Assembly (NCBI GenBank): GCA_037385685.1
Contig: JARRMW010000005.1
Location: 6,816 to 70,815, forward strand
Reading direction: 5' to 3'
Source of the DNA: Sva-25 sp037385685
GTDB lineage: Bacteria; Pseudomonadota; Gammaproteobacteria; Chromatiales; Chromatiaceae
Length of the DNA stretch: 64,000 nt
Both the position numbers and the translations under genes were made by a program. A model generated the notes under the pieces. It did not search any database. It was not told where the DNA came from and worked only from the letters and a program-made list of their open reading frames with translations. Below, one piece after another: positions 60,106-64,000 of this stretch (its first letter is position 1; every line of letters begins with the position of its first letter).

Positions 60106-61500
60106 TCAAATGACTTTCGAGAAACGTCCGCCGGCGCTGTCGCCAAGGTAGGCATCGAAAACCATGCAGATGTTCCTGATCAGGAATCGCCCTTTGGGTG
60201 CAATCTCGATGTGTCTGTCGTCAAGCGACAGCAGGCCATCCTGCGCCATGGCATCCAGCCGCTCCAGTTCACGGGCAAAGTGGTCGTGAAAATCGATCTT
60301 CCACTCTTCGCCAAGCTGCTGCATATCAAGCCGGAAGTGGCAAATCAGGCGCGTGATGACCTCCCGGCGCAAGCGGTCTTCACGGGTCAGCTCGAGACCC
60401 CGCTGTATCGGCAGGCGCCCTGCATCGATGGCGGCGTAGTAATCGTTGATGTCGCGCAGATTCTGACTGTAGGTCGGACCAACCATACCGATGGAGGTCA
60501 TGCCGAGTCCGACAAGGTCACAGTGACTGTGGGTCGAATAGCCCTGAAAATTACGGTAGAGCGTACCGTCACGCTGGGCTTGTGCGAGCTCGTCGTCGGG
60601 ACGCGCGAAATGATCCATCCCGATGAAGAGATAGCCGGCATTGGCCAGTGTCTCCGCCACCATCTGCAGGATGTCGAGTTTTTCGGATGCCGCCGGAAGG
60701 TCTTCCTCATTGATGCGCCGCTGCGGCTTGAACATCTTCGGCAAGTGCGCGTAGTTGAAGACCGACAACCTGTCCGGCTGCGCCTCGAGAACGGCCTCGA
60801 GTGTCTTGCGGAAACTCTCGACGTTCTGGAATGGCAAGCCGTAGATCAGGTCGACACTGACGGAACGAAAGCCCTCGTCACGCGCCGCGAAGAGCACATC
60901 CTCTGTAATCTGGCGGGACTGGATGCGGTTGACCGCCTGCTGTACGCGCTCGTCGTAATCCTGCACACCAAGGCTCATGCGGTTGAAACCGATGTTGCGC
61001 AAGAGGCGGACAGTCTCCCGGTCCGCCTCGCGCGGGTCGATCTCGATGGAATACTCCCCGGTATCGTCATCGCGCAGACGGAAATGCTCGCCCGTGACAC
61101 GCATCAGCTCGGTCATTTGCTCTGCATTCAGGAAGGTCGGCGTGCCGCCGCCCCAGTGCAACTGGTCGACCGGGCGGCTCGTGTCGAATAGCTCGCCCTG
61201 CATCGCGATCTCCCTGAAAAGTCGTCCGAGGTACTCTTCCGACTTGCCGCGATCCTTCGTTGCTATCTTGTTACAGGCACAGTAGAAACAGACCGTGTCG
61301 CAGAAAGGGATATGAAAATAGAGCGACAGGGGATTGCGGCTCGCGTTGGATTCGAGCGCTGTCTTGCGGTACTCCTCTTCACCGAACTCATCGGTGAACT
61401 GGACCGCCGTCGGGTAGGAGGTGTAACGCGGCCCGCTCTGGTCGTACTTGCCGATCAGGTCAAGATCGAAAACAAGACGCTGGTCACTGGATTCACTCAT
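60106..61500 (-). CDS. hemN: oxygen-independent coproporphyrinogen III oxidase
   Basis: A radical-SAM enzyme that decarboxylates coproporphyrinogen III in anaerobic heme synthesis. The 464-aa product has C67-X3-C71-X2-C74 (CDTVCFYCACNK) binding the 4Fe-4S cluster, HWGGGTPTFL, and the C-terminal HemN domain. The family N-terminus with GPRYTSYPTAVQF identifies HemN rather than HemW. Start: ATG at 61500; a GTG three codons upstream is nearer to an AGGA. Together with HemE at 30 kb it points to a facultative or microaerobic lifestyle. Confidence 0.95.
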   Translation of the reverse strand: MSESSDQRLVFDLDLIGKYDQSGPRYTSYPTAVQFTDEFGEEEYRKTALESNASRNPLSLYFHIPFCDTVCFYCACNKIATKDRGKSEEYLGRLFREIAMQGELFDTSRPVDQLHWGGGTPTFLNAEQMTELMRVTGEHFRLRDDDTGEYSIEIDPREADRETVRLLRNIGFNRMSLGVQDYDERVQQAVNRIQSRQITEDVLFAARDEGFRSVSVDLIYGLPFQNVESFRKTLEAVLEAQPDRLSVFNYAHLPKMFKPQRRINEEDLPAASEKLDILQMVAETLANAGYLFIGMDHFARPDDELAQAQRDGTLYRNFQGYSTHSHCDLVGLGMTSIGMVGPTYSQNLRDINDYYAAIDAGRLPIQRGLELTREDRLRREVITRLICHFRLDMQQLGEEWKIDFHDHFARELERLDAMAQDGLLSLDDRHIEIAPKGRFLIRNICMVFDAYLGDSAGGRFSKVI

Positions 61501-61614
61501 CGCTATCACTATCCTGCCCCTTGCGACGGGGCTCGCTGATCTGTTTCGGCTGCGTGCCGGGGCATGCCGACATGCTGTTCAACTGCCGTGCAGCCGGAAG
61601 AGACATTGCTGGAC
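61501..61614. other. short gap between hemN and prmB
   Basis: 114 bp between the prmB stop and the hemN start. It contains an open frame of 64 codons without family resemblance, which I do not call as a gene. hemN probably has its promoter here or reads through from prmB. Confidence 0.4.
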
Positions 61615-62532
61615 TCACTGCATCCCGGCCAATTGTTCGCGGGTCAGCAGAAAGACACCATCCCCGCCGTGCTCGAAATCGAGCCATGTGAAAGGGTAAT
61701 CCGGGAAGCGCTCCAGCAGAAGTTCCGCCGATGCACCCACCTCGACAATCATGATACCTCCCGGCGCGAGGTAACTCCCGGCCTGCGCGAGAATTCTCGC
61801 AACGATATCCATGCCGTCCTCTCCTGCCTCGAGGCCGATCCGCGGCTCGTGACGATACTCCGCCGGCAGGCTGTTGTACTCGTCCCGGCTGACATACGGA
61901 GGATTGGACAGGATCAGGTCGTAAGTTCGATCAACGGGTACCTCGTCGAAGAGGTCCGAATGGATGATCGCAACACGCTCCTCGAGATGATGCTTTTCAA
62001 CATTACGGCGTGCAATCTGCAGCGCTTCCGGCGAGATGTCGACCAGGTCGACCTCGGCGTCAGGAAACTGCACGGCAGCGGCGATACCGATGCAGCCACT
62101 CCCCGTGCAAAGGTCGAGGATGCTGCCAACCTGGTCGTCGTCGACCCAGGGGGTGAAATGATTGAGAATCAGTTCTGCGAAGGGTGACCGTGGCACGAGG
62201 ACATCGCGGGTGATGTCAAACTCGAGTCCTGCAAACCACGCCTTGCCGGTCAGGTAAGGGGCCGGGATTCGGCTGTTAATGCGTTTCTCGAACAGCGACA
62301 GAATGCCATGCTTTTCACTCTGCGTGATCCGGCAGTCGAGATAGTCTTCGGGCAGGGAATAGTCGAGATGACAGGCATGCAGTACGAGTTGCATGGCCTC
62401 GTCGAGCGCGTTGTCAGTGCCATGTCCGAAGACCAGTCCGTGACGTCCGAACTCGCTCGCACCCCAGCGCACCATGTCACGCAGGGTTATCAGACCATCG
62501 GCAGGGTGCGCCCTCTTGTCCTGCTCTTTCAT
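61615..62532 (-). CDS. prmB: 50S ribosomal protein L3 N5-glutamine methyltransferase
   Basis: PrmB methylates a glutamine of ribosomal protein L3. The 305-aa protein has the class I SAM-binding motif ILDLCTGSGCIGIAAA, VDISPEAL, and the catalytic NPPY (residues 210-213), shared with PrmC. The N-terminal helical domain with ITLRDMVRWGASEF is PrmB-specific. The ATG was chosen over a TTG eight codons upstream. It starts 20 nt after the metZ stop. Confidence 0.93.
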   Translation of the reverse strand: MKEQDKRAHPADGLITLRDMVRWGASEFGRHGLVFGHGTDNALDEAMQLVLHACHLDYSLPEDYLDCRITQSEKHGILSLFEKRINSRIPAPYLTGKAWFAGLEFDITRDVLVPRSPFAELILNHFTPWVDDDQVGSILDLCTGSGCIGIAAAVQFPDAEVDLVDISPEALQIARRNVEKHHLEERVAIIHSDLFDEVPVDRTYDLILSNPPYVSRDEYNSLPAEYRHEPRIGLEAGEDGMDIVARILAQAGSYLAPGGIMIVEVGASAELLLERFPDYPFTWLDFEHGGDGVFLLTREQLAGMQ

Positions 62533-62552
62533 TTCTCTACTCACGACAGCTT

Positions 62553-63731
62553 TCAACCAAGCCCGCGATCGAGTGCCGCGATCAGGTCCTCGACATTCTC
62601 GAGCCCCGCGGATATGCGCACGAGACCCGGCGTGATGCCTGACCTGGCCTTCTCTTCCTCGCTGACACGGCCATGTGTCGTGGTCGCCGGGTGCGTGATG
62701 GTGGTTTTCGTATCGCCGAGGTTCGCCGTGATCGACATCAGTCCCTGGCGGTCGATAAGATTCCAGGCCGCTTCCTTGCCGCCCTTGAGTTCGAACGAGA
62801 GAATGCCGCCGGGTCCCTGCTGCTGTTCAAGCACGAGGGAACGCTGCGGGTGGGATGCAAGCCCGGGGTAATGCACGCCTTCAATGGCAGGCTGCTCGAT
62901 AAGCCATTCGGCAATCGCCTGTGCATTGCTGCAATGGCGCTGCATCCGCAGCTCGAGTGTCTCGAGGCCCTTCAGAAAAACCCAGGCATTAAAAGGACTC
63001 ATGGTCGGCCCCGTCGTGCGCAGGACCCCGAAGACCGCCTCACCAACCGTCTTGCTGTCACCGATGACAGCGCCGCCGACGCAACGCCCCTGGCCGTCCA
63101 GGTACTTGGTCGCGGAATGGATGATGATATCGGCACCGAGATCCAGCGGCCGCTGCAAGGCCGGCGTGCAGAAACAGTTATCGACCACCAGCAACGCATC
63201 GTGGCGCTGTGCCAGATCGGCAAGCGTGCGAATATCGCCGAGCTGTGTGAGCGGGTTGGATGGCGTCTCCAGAAAGAGCAACCGCGTGTTGGGCTGCATC
63301 GCCTCTTCCCAGGCTGCAGGGTCATCGAGATCGACGAAGGTCGTTTCGATGCCGAAACGCGGCAAATAGTTCGTGAAGAGTACTGTCGTCGTGCCGAAGA
63401 TGCTGCGCGAGCTGACGATATGATCACCCTGCTTCAGCAAGCCGAGACAGACTGCAAGGATCGCGGCCATGCCGGAAGCGGTCGCGACACAGGACTCGCC
63501 GCCCTCCATCGCTGCAAGTCGCTGCTCGAAGCAACGTACCGTCGGATTGGTGAAGCGCGAATAGATATTGCCGGGCTCTTCGCCGGAGAAACGTGCTGCC
63601 GCTTCTGAAGCAGAGCCGAAAACAAAACTCGAGGTCGGAAAAATGGGTTCGGAGTGCTCACCCTCCGGAGAAGGCTCATGCCCGGTGCGGATCGCCGTCG
63701 TGGCACTTCCCCACTGCTGTTCGTCGTTCAT
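62553..63731 (-). CDS. metZ: O-succinylhomoserine sulfhydrylase
   Basis: A PLP-dependent enzyme of the Cys/Met-metabolism family that makes homocysteine directly from O-succinylhomoserine and sulfide. The 392-aa protein has NIYSRFTNPTVRCFEQRLA, the PLP lysine in HSATKYLDGQGR, and the C-terminal SLG-like segment (ITANLGDTKTTITHPATTTH), plus ITPGLVRISAGLEN. It provides homocysteine for MetH, encoded elsewhere in the window. The chosen ATG has AGGG 8 nt upstream; another ATG two codons earlier lies too close to it. metB or metY functions are related alternatives. Confidence 0.9.
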   Translation of the reverse strand: MNDEQQWGSATTAIRTGHEPSPEGEHSEPIFPTSSFVFGSASEAAARFSGEEPGNIYSRFTNPTVRCFEQRLAAMEGGESCVATASGMAAILAVCLGLLKQGDHIVSSRSIFGTTTVLFTNYLPRFGIETTFVDLDDPAAWEEAMQPNTRLLFLETPSNPLTQLGDIRTLADLAQRHDALLVVDNCFCTPALQRPLDLGADIIIHSATKYLDGQGRCVGGAVIGDSKTVGEAVFGVLRTTGPTMSPFNAWVFLKGLETLELRMQRHCSNAQAIAEWLIEQPAIEGVHYPGLASHPQRSLVLEQQQGPGGILSFELKGGKEAAWNLIDRQGLMSITANLGDTKTTITHPATTTHGRVSEEEKARSGITPGLVRISAGLENVEDLIAALDRGLG

Positions 63732-64000
63732 CGTCATTACCCTGAATCTGCCCGTTCGTTGCGACATGGGCATACCCTTGGTCAATGAACCGCAGGCACC
63801 CCCCGCTTTAGCTGTTTTTTGAAAACCCGGCGGGTTTTCAAGCGCCCGCAATCTGAGACTGTCAAATCGGCGCTGCCCGGTCGGCACCGGGCCGCTGAAA
63901 GTATGCCTTTGGCCGGTGATTGTCAAGCAAGGCGGGGACAGTGCGGCCGGGCTCAACGGCGATGAAGTCACCACCAAGGGACATCGCGACGAGCGGCTCT
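63732..64000. other. metZ leader region with perfect inverted repeat, cut by window edge
   Basis: No recognisable gene. A perfect TTGAAAACCCG / CGGGTTTTCAA inverted repeat (63819-63841) with one central base lies about 90 nt before metZ. It lacks a T-tract on either strand. I could not match a SAM-I or SAM-II riboswitch. In the last 160 bases the minus strand holds a frame ending near 63864 that reads MSLGGDFIAVEPGRTVPALL, which could be the end of a gene beyond the edge, but I cannot name it. Confidence 0.35.

Noticed and set aside
61493..61687. A 64-codon frame between prmB and hemN on the minus strand
   Set aside because: It overlaps both neighbours, has no ribosome-binding site and no family resemblance.
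63732..63930. SAM riboswitch before metZ
   Set aside because: metZ is controlled by SAM-II elements in alphaproteobacteria, but the conserved pseudoknot sequences are not recognisable here; only a simple inverted repeat is present.
63962..64000. Possible start of a rightward gene (ATG AAG TCA...) at the right edge
   Set aside because: Only 13 codons are visible, with no convincing ribosome-binding site or family resemblance.

Overview
The window is about 64 kb of moderately GC-rich, gene-dense bacterial chromosome made almost entirely of housekeeping genes. The gene content and order point to a gammaproteobacterium, probably a deep-branching Chromatiales/Ectothiorhodospiraceae-like lineage. 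The evidence is the amiC-mutL-miaA-hfq-hflX-hflK-hflC-(DUF2065)-purA block, the tig-clpP-clpX-lon-hupB-ppiD block, the ybbA/ybbP/tesA trio, the nusB-thiL-pgpA order, HisZ (which implies a short-form HisG) and metZ. The lineage is inferred from synteny and protein features; no database search was possible. I see no rRNA, CRISPR array, prophage, transposase or defence island.

Layout. (1) 0-3.7 kb: the start of rpsB, read leftwards, diverges from map-glnD. (2) 3.8-14.8 kb: a leftward operon amiC-mutL-miaA-hfq-hflX-hflK-hflC-DUF2065-hisZ-purA, with its main promoter near 14.75 kb and an internal promoter before hflK. (3) 14.9-19.5 kb: a hemerythrin-like protein, a cupin, mutS, a rhombosortase and a small membrane protein. 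(4) 19.6-23.1 kb, leftward: ogt-xerD-dsbC and a CPA2-type antiporter. (5) 23.2-25.1 kb, rightward: dksA with an unusual lysine-rich tail, gluQ and a truncated hemoglobin. (6) 25.2-31.1 kb, leftward: hemE, then ribBA-ribH-nusB-thiL-pgpA-pabB, nearly all overlapping or a few bases apart. (7) 31.2-34.4 kb: gamma carbonic anhydrase, a convergent response-regulator / REC-Hpt pair, and sprT. (8) 34.4-38.1 kb: cobalamin-dependent metH. (9) 38.2-47.3 kb: an L,D-transpeptidase-like envelope protein, an MFS permease, ybaK, an ABM-like protein, a DHH phosphohydrolase, and ybbP-ybbA diverging from tesA with overlapping start codons. (10) 47.3-48.1 kb: a repeat-rich strip around a DUF3820 gene. (11) 48.1-61.5 kb: gltX-glnS, then the proteostasis cluster tRNA-Leu-tig-clpP-clpX-lon-hupB-tRNA-Asp-ppiD, and hemN. 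(12) 61.6-64 kb: metZ-prmB.

Functional themes. Mismatch repair is represented by MutS and by a MutL carrying a near-complete endonuclease signature. Translation and tRNA functions include gluQ, gltX, glnS, ybaK, miaA, prmB, map, rpsB and hfq. Protein quality control includes HflKC, Lon, ClpXP, trigger factor, PpiD and DsbC. Cofactor synthesis covers riboflavin, heme, thiamine and folate, and methionine synthesis is represented by metH and metZ. I found no convincing undescribed multi-gene system. The best leads are the histone-H1-like extension on DksA, a 3' tRNA-Val fragment beside hupB, the nested inverted repeats around DUF3820, the convergent response-regulator/phosphotransfer pair without a kinase, and a shared -10/discriminator motif at several promoters.
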